From the NCBI GenBank assembly GCA_023251335.1, contig JAHEZA010000029.1, forward strand, positions 1 to 12,018: a DNA stretch of 12,018 nucleotides, given 5' to 3'. Positions 1 to 7,364 of this stretch are shown here, one piece after another. This stretch comes from Chitinophagaceae bacterium (GTDB lineage: Bacteria > Bacteroidota > Bacteroidia > Chitinophagales > Chitinophagaceae). The notes under the pieces were generated by a model that made no database searches, was not told the DNA's origin, and saw only the letters and a program-made list of their open reading frames with translations. The translations under genes and the position numbers were made by a program. Within the stretch, counting starts at the first letter, position 1. Every line of letters begins with the position of its first letter.

Positions 1-2
1 AA

Positions 3-47
3 GATTCCACAAGGCTGATACTGGTTATTGATTTTTTAAAACGATGA
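3..47 (+). CDS. Possible C-terminal tail of an upstream gene (partial)
   Basis: One forward frame open at the left edge reads DSTRLILVIDFLKR and then TGA. The alternation of hydrophobic residues ending in VIDF resembles the last beta strand of a small cupin-like or Asp/Asn beta-hydroxylase-like oxygenase. Only 14 codons are visible, so this is a guess from the texture of the sequence. A second frame also ends nearby (stop at 29-31), so the assignment is weak. The AT-rich spacer that follows would fit the end of a transcription unit. Confidence 0.28.
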   Translation, partial: DSTRLILVIDFLKR

Positions 48-97
48 ATTTAAAACTGGCAAGAAAATTGTAAAAATTGAATTAAATCTAACCGTTC

Positions 98-120
98 TTA
101 AAAATCTTATCTATTTTTAA
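98..120. repeat. AT-only inverted repeat in the leading spacer
   Basis: TTAAAAAT at 98-105 and ATTTTTAA at 113-120 are perfect reverse complements separated by 7 nt. It lies between the possible upstream gene end and the gene at 185. It could be a weak terminator hairpin or an operator. In sequence this AT-rich, an 8-bp match can arise by chance, and no U-tract follows directly. Confidence 0.3.
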
Positions 121-184
121 TTCATTTACAAAAATTTATACCCTTTTTAATATATCTTAAATAAACTTTTTTTAACTTTAGACT

Positions 185-700
185 ATGAACATTCATTTTC
201 AGGACATGATTCCCGAAAACTTTGATAAAAATTCAAGAGTTTGGGTTTACCAGAGCAATCGCGCTTTTACTATTACTGAAGCTGTACAAATTGAAGAATT
301 GTTAGAATCGTTTTGTAAAGAGTGGAACAGCCACGGCAAAGAAGTAAAGAGCTATGCCAATTTATTTTTCGGACATTTTATTATTCTGATGGCGGATGAA
401 ACCCATACCAAAGTAGGCGGGTGCAGCACAGATTTTTCGCTACGTTTCATAAAAAAAATTGAGCAAGATTATAATGTGAAGCTTCTGAACCGACAAATGC
501 TGGCCTTTATTGTAAAAGAAAATATTCGCCTGATCCCGCTCTCAAAAGTAAATATTTCGATTGAGAGTGAAATAATAACTCCTGACACATTGTATTTCAA
601 TAATACCATTCTTACTAAGCGAGAATTATTAAACAACTGGATCATTCCGGTAAAAGATAGTTGGCTTGCTCAAAGAATTCCTGCGTCTCATCTGAAATAA
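185..700 (+). CDS. Conserved Bacteroidota protein, often mislabelled 'ABC transporter ATPase'
   Basis: This 171-residue protein is soluble, with no signal peptide or membrane segment. The N-terminal block SRVWVYQSNRAFT, the middle block GHFIILMADE and the GGCSTDFSLRFIKKIE stretch match, from memory, a small protein family found across Bacteroidota. Database names call it an ABC transporter ATPase, but there is no Walker A P-loop, no LSGGQ signature and no Walker B, so that name is not supported. Its function is unknown. The start at 185 is the most upstream ATG. A second in-frame ATG at 206 gives MIPENFDKNSRVW, which also fits family N-termini, so the true start is uncertain. A TAACTTTA element at 173-180 sits so close to 185 that, if it were a -7 box, the later start would be favoured. 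The gene converges with the M1 peptidase across a 56-bp gap. Confidence 0.8.
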   Translation: MNIHFQDMIPENFDKNSRVWVYQSNRAFTITEAVQIEELLESFCKEWNSHGKEVKSYANLFFGHFIILMADETHTKVGGCSTDFSLRFIKKIEQDYNVKLLNRQMLAFIVKENIRLIPLSKVNISIESEIITPDTLYFNNTILTKRELLNNWIIPVKDSWLAQRIPASHLK

Positions 701-756
701 CGTAAGCGTTTGTTTCTCAAAAAAATTTGCAGTAAACAAATAAATAAATAAAATTA

Positions 757-2646
757 TTATTTACTTTCCCAGGTGTTATTCGTTATGAATTTATCAGGAA
801 TAAATTCATTTCCTAATTTAATTTCGGATATATCAGAGTAAGATTTTGGAACAATAAGCGATTTTTCTTTGTCTCCGTTCTCCCAAACTCCGGCAGTATA
901 TTTTTGAATTGTTTTTTCTCCACTTTTTGAAATGATGGTTAAATATATGGGCACCGGCAAACCACCTTTGTTTTCAATAGTAATTTTTGCCTGGCTTCCA
1001 TTCTTTGCAACATTTTTTATGGATAAGTCGGGATACTCCCAACCAAAAAACCATCGCTGCCAAAACCAGTCAAGATTTTTTCCACTGCCACTATTGATGC
1101 TATAGAAAAAATCATATGGAGTTGGATGTTTGCCATTCCACTCATTCATATATTGATGCAATGCCTTGAAATATAAACTATCACCCAGCATATCCTGCAG
1201 AACGTAGTAACACGAACCGCCCTTTCCGTATGAATTAGCCAGGTAAGTAGTGCCCGGGTATTCTTTGGTATTGGTTATTAAAGGGACATCCCTGTCTGTT
1301 CCTGACATTTCCTCATAGCGCTTTTTACTAAAAATTCCATCATCTTCCGGCTCTCCCATTTTTGGAGAAATTAACGATTCACCGATCGAAGCCCAGCCTT
1401 CATCCATCCACGCGTATTGCGTCTCATTCGTCCCCATAAAAAAAGGAAAATAAGAATGGAAAATTTCATGTGTTGTCAATTGCACCGCGTCCTTATGAGT
1501 AAACGTTGGATTATCATTTGCCATCATAGGATATTCCATCTGATCGGTTCCGTCAAATACAGTAATATGATTGAAAGGAAAAGGATATTTCGGATAAAAA
1601 TGACTAGTGTAAAAAACAGTTTGATGCGCCTGGTCGGCCACATCAAAATAATCTTTGTGGATTTTATTGTAAGCAGCTCCCGCTACCGTTCTTCGCCCGG
1701 TTGCAGAATCCACCAGCACCGAACTTGCATCCCATAAATAATGGTCACTTAGTGCAAAAGCAAAGTCAGTTATATTGGATGCAGAAAACTTCCAGGTGGC
1801 TGACGCGTCTTTTTTAAAGATATCTTTTTTCAAATAATCTGTTGAATCAATTATATGAATGATATCAGTTGATATTGAAGCCTTGTTGATTTTGTCTAAA
1901 ACGTTTTTATCAAAGTTATCGGCAGAATTTTGCCTGTCGCCGGTAGCCCAAACTACAAAACCTTTTGGAACAGAAATAGCCACGTTATAATTTCCAAAAT
2001 CATTGTAAAATTCTTCTACGCCATTATAGCTCCAGGTATCCCATCCATCAACATCGTCATAAACCGAAATACGCGGGAAAAAATAAGCGATAAAATAAGA
2101 GGTACTATCTACCATGCCCGTCCGAACAGGTGACCCAGTGTTCACTTTATAATGCCAGCTTATTTCGAATTTTATTTCGGAGTGCGGCATTATCTCCTGC
2201 GCCGGAATAAGATAAAGAAGTGTGCCCGCTCTATATGCTTTTTCACTATCACTAAAACTGGTAATATTTTCATTACCGATTCTCAAAGATTCAATCTGCA
2301 CGCCATTACCCAAATCTTTTTCAGCAATATTGCTCAGTCTTGCTACGCCTTTCTTATATAAATCAGGATACAGCCTGATGATGATTTGTTCCAATGTATC
2401 GGGACTGTTATTTTTATAATTTATAATTTCATTCCCCTGTAACAATTGAGTTGCAGGATCAAAATTTGCGCTGATTTGATAATCAGCACGATTTTGCCAG
2501 TAATTCTTTCCGGGCTTGCCGGAACGATCCCGTGTTTCATTTCTATAAGCATTTTGAATATTGGTATTGGTAAATAATTGTTGGGCACTAAGAGAATTTG
2601 TAAAAAAAATAATTATTACAATCACGGTAGCAAACAATCGTTTCAT
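757..2646 (-). CDS. Secreted M1 family zinc metallopeptidase
   Basis: The 629-residue protein begins with a Sec signal peptide: a basic start, a hydrophobic run to about residue 18, and a likely cleavage site near SLSA-QQ. It has an N-terminal beta-rich domain (about 50-290), a gluzincin catalytic domain (about 300-530) and a short C-terminal beta domain. The zinc site is HEIFH at 393-397 with the third ligand E416 in DEGW, which is the M1 HEXXH-X18-E arrangement. Tyr473 in NSYGKG is the likely transition-state tyrosine. The usual GAMEN substrate-anchoring loop is replaced by QMEYP (369-373), common in remote bacterial M1 proteins, so classical aminopeptidase specificity should not be assumed. 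It probably acts in the periplasm or outside the cell on peptides. It is divergent from miaB, with 113 bp between them. No frameshift or missing catalytic residue is seen. Confidence 0.9.
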   Translation of the reverse strand: MKRLFATVIVIIIFFTNSLSAQQLFTNTNIQNAYRNETRDRSGKPGKNYWQNRADYQISANFDPATQLLQGNEIINYKNNSPDTLEQIIIRLYPDLYKKGVARLSNIAEKDLGNGVQIESLRIGNENITSFSDSEKAYRAGTLLYLIPAQEIMPHSEIKFEISWHYKVNTGSPVRTGMVDSTSYFIAYFFPRISVYDDVDGWDTWSYNGVEEFYNDFGNYNVAISVPKGFVVWATGDRQNSADNFDKNVLDKINKASISTDIIHIIDSTDYLKKDIFKKDASATWKFSASNITDFAFALSDHYLWDASSVLVDSATGRRTVAGAAYNKIHKDYFDVADQAHQTVFYTSHFYPKYPFPFNHITVFDGTDQMEYPMMANDNPTFTHKDAVQLTTHEIFHSYFPFFMGTNETQYAWMDEGWASIGESLISPKMGEPEDDGIFSKKRYEEMSGTDRDVPLITNTKEYPGTTYLANSYGKGGSCYYVLQDMLGDSLYFKALHQYMNEWNGKHPTPYDFFYSINSGSGKNLDWFWQRWFFGWEYPDLSIKNVAKNGSQAKITIENKGGLPVPIYLTIISKSGEKTIQKYTAGVWENGDKEKSLIVPKSYSDISEIKLGNEFIPDKFITNNTWESK

Positions 2647-2726
2647 CTAAATTTATTTCTATTTCTTAAAAATATATAAACAATATTATTAACTTTCTGC
2701 CATACTGTCTCAATTTTTTAATTTGT

Positions 2727-2734
2727 TATCTTTG
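2727..2734 (+). promoter_or_regulatory. Candidate -7 box of the miaB promoter
   Basis: TATCTTTG matches the Bacteroidota -7 consensus TAnnTTTG exactly and lies 25 bp before the miaB ATG. The -33 position, 19 bp upstream, reads ACTG (2704-2707), only a partial match to TTTG. The location in the divergent spacer supports the call. Confidence 0.5.
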
Positions 2735-2759
2735 CCCACCTAAGTTTTAAAAGTAAAAA

Positions 2760-4196
2760 ATGGCAGAATTACTTATAGATAAAAAGCATGATGAAAGCAG
2801 GCAGGGCGAAGCGTTTGCGCCGAAAGATCCGACAAATCATTCTTTTGAAAAAAAGTTTTATATAGAAAGTTATGGTTGCGCGATGAACTTTGCTGACAGT
2901 GAGGTAATTGCTTCTATTTTGCAAAAAGAAGGCTTTGGAATCACCTCGCGTTTTGAAGATGCAGACATGATTTTCATCAACACCTGTTCAATCCGGGAAA
3001 AAGCAGAGATCACGGTCAGGAAACGATTGACTGAATTCAGACAATTGAAAAAGAATAATCCGGGGCTTCTCGTTGGCGTATTGGGTTGTATGGCAGAAAG
3101 GCTGAAATCAAAATTCCTGGAAGAAGAAAAGCTGGTTGACCTTGTGGTAGGCCCTGATGCGTATCGAACCCTTCCTTCATTAATTGAGGAAGCAGAAAGC
3201 GGTCAAAAAGGAGTAAATGTTTTGCTCAGCCGCGAAGAAACTTATGGAGATATTTCACCAATAAGATTAAACAGCAACGGTGTAACGGCTTTTGTGAGCA
3301 TCATGCGCGGTTGTAATAATATGTGTTCTTTTTGTGTGGTGCCTTTTACCCGTGGCCGGGAACGTAGCCGCGATGCGGGTTCCATTGTAAGAGAATGCAC
3401 CCAACTTTTTGATGAAGGTTATCGCGAAGTAACTTTATTAGGGCAAAATGTAGATAGCTATCAATGGGTAAATCCATCCGATAATTCGATAATTTCTTTT
3501 GCAAATCTCCTGGAAAAGGTAGCGCAGATCTCACCTCTGCTTCGGGTAAGATTTTCCACTTCTCACCCAAAAGATATTACTGATGAAGTGATGTTTACGA
3601 TGAAAAAATACGATAACATTTGTAAATACATTCATCTACCAGTACAAAGCGGAAGCACCCGGATTTTACAAATGATGAACCGAACTTATACCCGCGAATG
3701 GTATATTTCGAAAGTAAACAGGATCAGGGAAATCCTTCCGGGTTGCGGATTATCAACCGATTCGATCACTGGTTTTTGCGGGGAAACAGAAGAAGACCAT
3801 CAACAGACTTTAAGCCTTTTTGAATATTGCGAATACGATTTGGCTTATATGTATTTTTACTCAGAGCGGCCGGGAACACTTGCTGAAAGAAGGTTTAAAG
3901 ATGATGTGCCTTTGGAGGTAAAGAAAACCAGATTGCAGGAAGTAGTGGCATTACATCGCACTCATTCTTTAAAAAGTATGCAACGGGATTTGGGAAAAAC
4001 ATTTAAAGTGTTAATAGAAGGTGATTCTAAAAAAAGTGATGCGCACTGGAATGGAAGAACAGATCACAATAAAATGGTAGTGTTTCCAAAAGAAGGAAAT
4101 CCTGCCTTGGCAGCAGGCAAGTTGAATAAGGGAGACTACGCAAATGTCTTTATTGAAAGATGCACTGCAGGGACTTTGATTGGAAGAATAAAATAA
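2760..4196 (+). CDS. miaB: tRNA-2-methylthio-N6-dimethylallyladenosine synthase MiaB
   Basis: MiaB is a radical-SAM methylthiotransferase that adds a methylthio group to i6A37 in tRNAs reading UNN codons, using two [4Fe-4S] clusters in the cytoplasm. The 478-residue protein has the family layout. The N-terminal UPF0004 domain begins near [11 protein letters not shown] and has cluster cysteines C40, C76 and C110. The radical-SAM domain has CX3CX2C at C185, C189 and C192 in [12 protein letters not shown]-terminal TRAM domain (about 415-478) ends in TLIGRIK. The ATG at 2760 leaves an N-terminal extension of about 30 residues before the conserved core, which is normal in Bacteroidota. SESGST-type substrate and SAM motifs such as HLPVQSGS are intact. 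The gene heads the rightward series. It ends just before the HepT fossil, whose frame is the same as that of miaB. MiaB is preferred over RimO or MtaB because of the overall length and the [12 protein letters not shown] block. Confidence 0.97.
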   Translation: MAELLIDKKHDESRQGEAFAPKDPTNHSFEKKFYIESYGCAMNFADSEVIASILQKEGFGITSRFEDADMIFINTCSIREKAEITVRKRLTEFRQLKKNNPGLLVGVLGCMAERLKSKFLEEEKLVDLVVGPDAYRTLPSLIEEAESGQKGVNVLLSREETYGDISPIRLNSNGVTAFVSIMRGCNNMCSFCVVPFTRGRERSRDAGSIVRECTQLFDEGYREVTLLGQNVDSYQWVNPSDNSIISFANLLEKVAQISPLLRVRFSTSHPKDITDEVMFTMKKYDNICKYIHLPVQSGSTRILQMMNRTYTREWYISKVNRIREILPGCGLSTDSITGFCGETEEDHQQTLSLFEYCEYDLAYMYFYSERPGTLAERRFKDDVPLEVKKTRLQEVVALHRTHSLKSMQRDLGKTFKVLIEGDSKKSDAHWNGRTDHNKMVVFPKEGNPALAAGKLNKGDYANVFIERCTAGTLIGRIK

Positions 4197-4343
4197 AATC
4201 AAGTAACTGATCAAAAAAAGATTATTGGATTGCGACATATTCTCGTTCATGATTATGACTTAATTGACGATGCTACTATTTGGAAGATAATCCATTCCAA
4301 TTTGGGTAAACTAAAAGAAGAAATCTCAAAATATTTAGACTAA
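4197..4343 (+). pseudogene. C-terminal fossil of a HepT-like (DUF86, HEPN) toxin
   Basis: The frame that continues directly after the miaB stop stays open for 48 codons and ends in TAA at 4341-4343. From 4227 it reads GLRHILVHDYDLIDDATIWK, followed by an amphipathic helix ending in KYLD. R-HILV-H-D-Y is an exact RX4HXY motif, the RNase active site of HepT/HEPN toxins and the site of MntA AMPylation. The preceding IIGLR and the following DLID...W pattern also match the DUF86 C-terminal half. Full family members are about 110-140 residues, so the N-terminal half is missing. No ATG precedes the motif; the only late initiator is TTG at 4230. No MntA nucleotidyltransferase is nearby. I infer a decayed MNT/HepT toxin-antitoxin module. 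A short expressed peptide is possible but unlikely. The stop lies 4 bp before the next gene's ATG. Confidence 0.72.
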
Positions 4344-4347
4344 AATT

Positions 4348-5580
4348 ATGGATCAGCAAGCAATAAAAAACAGGTTTGGAATTATTGGAAATTCACCGGC
4401 ATTAGTGTATGCTTTGGATGTGGCCGTCCAGGTAGCCAACACCGATTTAAGCGTGTTAATCAATGGTGAAAGCGGCGTAGGTAAAGAAGTTTTTTCACAC
4501 ATTATTCATTCTCTTTCAGCACGGAAGCATAATCCTTTTATTGCAGTGAACTGCGGAGCTATTCCGGAAGGGACCATTGATTCAGAACTTTTTGGACATG
4601 AAAAAGGTTCCTTTACGGGAGCCGTTGATTCAAGAAAGGGCTATTTTGAAACGGTAAATAGTGGCACCATTTTCCTGGACGAAATCGGTGAACTTCCTTT
4701 GGGTACCCAGGCGCGATTATTACGTGTGCTGGAGGCAGGAGAATACATTCGCGTAGGATCTTCCAAAGTACAAAAGACCGATGTAAGAGTGATAGCAGCC
4801 ACAAACAAAGACTTATTGGAATACACCCACACAGGAAGATTTAGAGAAGATTTATATTATCGTTTGAATACCGTGCCAATAAGAGTTCCGGCACTGCGTG
4901 ACCGAAAAGAAGACATCCTTTTATTGTTCAGAAAATTCGCCGTCGATTTTGCAGAAAAATATAAATCACCTCCTGTTCAACTGGACGATGATGCAAAAAA
5001 TCTCCTGGTGAATTATCCGTGGCCCGGTAATGTTCGCGAGCTGAAGAATATAGCCGAACAAGTGTCCGTTCTTTCAAAAGACAAACAGGTAAACGGTGAG
5101 GAATTAAGAAAATTTTTACCGGAAGCTAACTTCAATCGCCTGCCTGTGTTAGCTTCTCATCAGCAAGGAAATAACCAGAAAGAATTTGCCAATGAACGGG
5201 AGATTTTGTACAAATTATTTTTTGATGTAAAAAAAGATGTCACAGAATTAAAACGCATGTTTTTTGAAGCGATGCAAAATCCCTCTTCCATAAATGAAAA
5301 CAATTTCAGGAATGACCCTGGTCTTGATGATTTCCACAATAATTCCAGGCCTGCGGCAATTGCCTCGGGACAACCTGTTGTTCTTCAAAATAATAATAAC
5401 AATAACATAGTTGACCACCAGGAAATAGAAGAATCCCTCAGCATTATGGATGCTGAAAAAGACTTAATTGTAAAAGCACTTAAAAAACACCGTGGAAAAA
5501 GACGAGATGCTGCAAACGATCTAGGTATCAGCGAAAGGACCTTGTATCGAAAATTGAAAGAATATAATATTAATGAGTAA
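4348..5580 (+). CDS. Sigma-54-dependent AAA+ transcriptional activator, Fis-type HTH, no receiver domain
   Basis: This enhancer-binding protein would use ATP to remodel RNA polymerase carrying sigma-54. In its 410 residues the AAA+ domain starts almost at the N-terminus (GIIGNSPAL at 11-19). Walker A is GESGVGKE (40-47), the sigma-54-contacting L1 loop is GSFTGA (87-92, Ser in place of the usual Ala of GAFTGA), and Walker B is GTIFLDEIGE (106-115). Candidate arginine fingers lie in GRFREDLYYRLN, and sensor II is PGNVREL (226-232). A linker of about 100 residues includes a charged helix (about 283-310) and six asparagines (348-353). A Fis-like helix-turn-helix closes the protein (about 380-406, RRDAANDLGISERTLYRKL). 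There is no response-regulator, GAF or PAS domain, so activity must be set by expression or a partner. Its targets are unknown. It sits between miaB and lptE, an order I recall from related genomes. ATG at 4348 is the only reasonable start. Confidence 0.93.
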   Translation: MDQQAIKNRFGIIGNSPALVYALDVAVQVANTDLSVLINGESGVGKEVFSHIIHSLSARKHNPFIAVNCGAIPEGTIDSELFGHEKGSFTGAVDSRKGYFETVNSGTIFLDEIGELPLGTQARLLRVLEAGEYIRVGSSKVQKTDVRVIAATNKDLLEYTHTGRFREDLYYRLNTVPIRVPALRDRKEDILLLFRKFAVDFAEKYKSPPVQLDDDAKNLLVNYPWPGNVRELKNIAEQVSVLSKDKQVNGEELRKFLPEANFNRLPVLASHQQGNNQKEFANEREILYKLFFDVKKDVTELKRMFFEAMQNPSSINENNFRNDPGLDDFHNNSRPAAIASGQPVVLQNNNNNNIVDHQEIEESLSIMDAEKDLIVKALKKHRGKRRDAANDLGISERTLYRKLKEYNINE

Positions 5581-5644
5581 ATGATGCAACATCCAGGACA
5601 AAAGCTGTATCAAAAAAATAAAACACCGTAATCCATTAAGAAAA

Positions 5645-6172
5645 ATGAAACCCAAATCAACAATAAGACTTTTTGCAATCCTCGGTTTTTTATCCGTAGT
5701 GTTTTCTTTCGCCACCTGCAAATATTCAACCCGGGACAGCGCTCCTATTCCTTCTGACATTACTACATTTAGGGTAAATGCATTTGAGAATAAGGCGCGA
5801 TATGTGGAACCAGCCTTGGCTCCGCAACTGACAGAAAAAGTGAGACAAAAAATTATCAGCCAGACAAGGCTTAGGGAAACAAAAAATGACGATGCCAATT
5901 ATGATATCAGTGGTTATATTTCCAATTTTAGTGTCTCTACCAGTGGCGTTGCCAATCAACAGGCTGGAACCAACAGGATTGATGTAACATTTCATTTAGT
6001 ATTTAAAAATACAGTAGATCCAGATCCATCCAAAAGTTTCGAGACTGACCTGTCGAGCAGCTATGACTTCCTGGCTTCTAAAACATTGCAACAGGCTTCT
6101 GCAGAAAATATGGACAATATACTCAAAACGGTTACGGACGCCATCTTCAATAAAATATTTTCTAACTGGTAA
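5645..6172 (+). CDS. lptE: LPS assembly outer-membrane lipoprotein LptE
   Basis: LptE plugs and stabilises the LptD outer-membrane translocon that inserts lipopolysaccharide into the outer leaflet. This 175-residue protein has an N-terminal hydrophobic segment and a candidate lipid-modified Cys25 in SFATC-KYS. Blocks typical of Bacteroidota LptE follow: DITTFRVNAFENKA (39-52), VEPALAPQLTEKVRQKIISQTRL (54-76), an ISGYISNF strand, NRIDVTFHLVFKN (110-122) and a SSSYDF strand. The lipobox FATC is imperfect, with Phe at -3 and Thr at -1. That weakens but does not exclude lipidation, because Bacteroidota lipoboxes vary. The 64-bp gap upstream has no obvious terminator, and the gene lies 12 bp before the next frame, so it is probably in an operon with its neighbours through secG. 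Confidence 0.87.
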   Translation: MKPKSTIRLFAILGFLSVVFSFATCKYSTRDSAPIPSDITTFRVNAFENKARYVEPALAPQLTEKVRQKIISQTRLRETKNDDANYDISGYISNFSVSTSGVANQQAGTNRIDVTFHLVFKNTVDPDPSKSFETDLSSSYDFLASKTLQQASAENMDNILKTVTDAIFNKIFSNW

Positions 6173-6184
6173 TAAAAAAATTTC

Positions 6185-7363
6185 ATGACTACAGAAACCA
6201 ATTACGCCGAACAACTCTACGCCAGTATCAGCAATGAAAGTGACATGCTAAAAAAAAATACAGAAGGGCATCCGTTTAGCGCTGTAGCAAGGTTTTTACT
6301 TCTTTACCATTCTAAAAAAAACAACGAGCCATCCTTTGATCAATTGGCAACGCAATCAGCTATCTATTTTAATAACATTCCATGGATTCAATATCAGTTG
6401 ACAGGAGTTAACGGGAAAGCAAAAAATTCCCAGGAGATTGCTCCTTCTCAAATTCAGCAACAGTTAAATACAGCAGACGAACAAATAACAGATATTTCTG
6501 ATCAGCATGTCAAATACGAAACCGAAACATTAGGATTTTCTGAAGAAGAAAATAAAAGCGTTCTGCAAGAAGAACCACAGGAAACACAATATGCAGCAAA
6601 CGAACAAATAGTAGATATTTCTGATCAGGAGATAAAATACGAAACCGAAACATTGGGATTTTCTGAAGAAGAAAATCAGAGCGCGCTGCAAGAGGAAACT
6701 CAGAAAACACAATATGCAGCAGAGTAACAAATAACGGATATTTCTGATCAGGGGATAAAATACGAAACCGAAACATTAGGATTTTCTGAAGAAGAAAATA
6801 AAAGCGCATTGCAAGAAGAAACTAAGGAAACACAATACACAGCAGACGAACAAATAACGGATATTTCTAATCCGGATATAAAATATGAAACCGAAACGTT
6901 AGGTGTTTCAGATGAAGAACCGCAAGAAGTAGCTTTTACAGCAAACGAACAAAATATCGGGAATTCTATTCAGGAATCGGAAAATGAAGAACAATTAATC
7001 GCGTTTGAACCGCTTCATACCGTGGACTATTTTGCATCGCAGGGAATAAAAATTTCAGAAGAAGCGTTGGAAAATGATCATTTAGGACAGCAGGTGAAAA
7101 GTTTTACGGCGTGGCTAAAAAGCATGAAAAAACTTCATCCGGGACAATTACCCGAACAAAACGAAGTAATTGAAAAAATAATACAGTCATCTGCCGAGGT
7201 ATCCAACCAGAACGCCAATATACTTACGGAGGCCATGGCAGAGGTGTTGATAAAGCAGGGAAAGCGTGAAAAAGCCATAGAAATGTTTGAAAAATTAAGT
7301 TTGATGAATCCCTCTAAAAGTGCTTACTTTGCAGCCAAAATTGAAAGTTTAAAAACAATTTAA
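6185..7363 (+). pseudogene. Tandem-repeat protein with C-terminal TPR, interrupted by an in-frame TAA
   Basis: A single 393-codon frame runs from ATG 6185 to TAA 7361-7363, broken only by TAA at 6725-6727. The N-terminal part (about residues 1-85, HPFSAVARFLLLYHSKK and AIYFNNIPW) and the C-terminal part are conserved-looking. The C-terminus has EPLHTVDYFASQGIK, then QVKSFTAWLKSMKKL, then a TPR-like helix pair EAMAEVLIKQGKREKAIEMFEKL ending in MNPSKSAYFAAKIESL. This matches the Bacteroidota TPR-type protein encoded between lptE and secG; its exact function is unknown. Between the ends is an acidic, probably disordered 41-residue tandem repeat. As written, the translated product is 180 residues and lacks the TPR. 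The downstream half has no good start: TTG 6809 is mid-repeat and the first ATG is at 7124. Its intact frame and conservation suggest a recent mutation, a strain polymorphism, or a sequence or assembly error in the repeats. It is followed after 1 bp by secG. Confidence 0.75.
6473..6940 (+). repeat. In-frame 123-bp tandem repeat array (3 full units plus a 99-bp unit)
   Basis: Units begin at 6473, 6596, 6719 and 6842 with spacing of exactly 123 bp, and a degenerate boundary follows at 6941, 99 bp on. Each full unit encodes 41 residues built on (A)DEQITDISDQ, then KYETETLGFSEEE, then LQEE and QETQYA. It is rich in Glu, Gln and Thr and lacks Pro and Cys. By my hand count, units 2 and 3 differ at about 17 of 123 bases. 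The last unit lacks eight codons near its end. The periodicity is a multiple of three, so copy-number change would keep the frame. Confidence 0.93.
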
Positions 7364-7364
7364 T

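Noticed and set aside
709..740. TTTGTTT / AAACAAA inverted repeat between the convergent genes at 700 and 757
   Set aside because: A 7-bp AT-rich stem with an 18-nt loop is too weak to call a terminator.
1417..1737. Plus-strand 106-codon frame inside the M1 peptidase gene
   Set aside because: It is antisense to the catalytic domain region, with basic low-information composition and no known motif.
2681..2688. Minus-strand TAATATTG as a -7 box for the M1 peptidase
   Set aside because: It is one base off the consensus, and the nearest -33-like ATTG is 22 bp away, so support is weak.
5581..5631. Sixteen-codon frame MMQHPGQKLYQKNKTP directly after the activator stop
   Set aside because: It is short, has no ribosome binding site and no recognisable features, and is explained by chance in a 64-bp spacer.
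5581..5644. Sigma-54 (-24/-12) promoter before lptE
   Set aside because: I looked for GG-N10-GC with TGGCAC/TTGCA character and found no convincing match in the spacer.
6725..6733. Programmed stop-codon readthrough at the TAA in the repeat gene
   Set aside because: The context UAA-CAA-AUA does not match the CARYYA readthrough signal. No recoding structure is evident, and mutation or sequence error is simpler.
6510..6809. Minus-strand frame with repeated FLLQKILMFRFRI blocks
   Set aside because: It is the antisense image of the 123-bp repeats. The repetition comes from the plus-strand coding units, and the peptide has no family resemblance.
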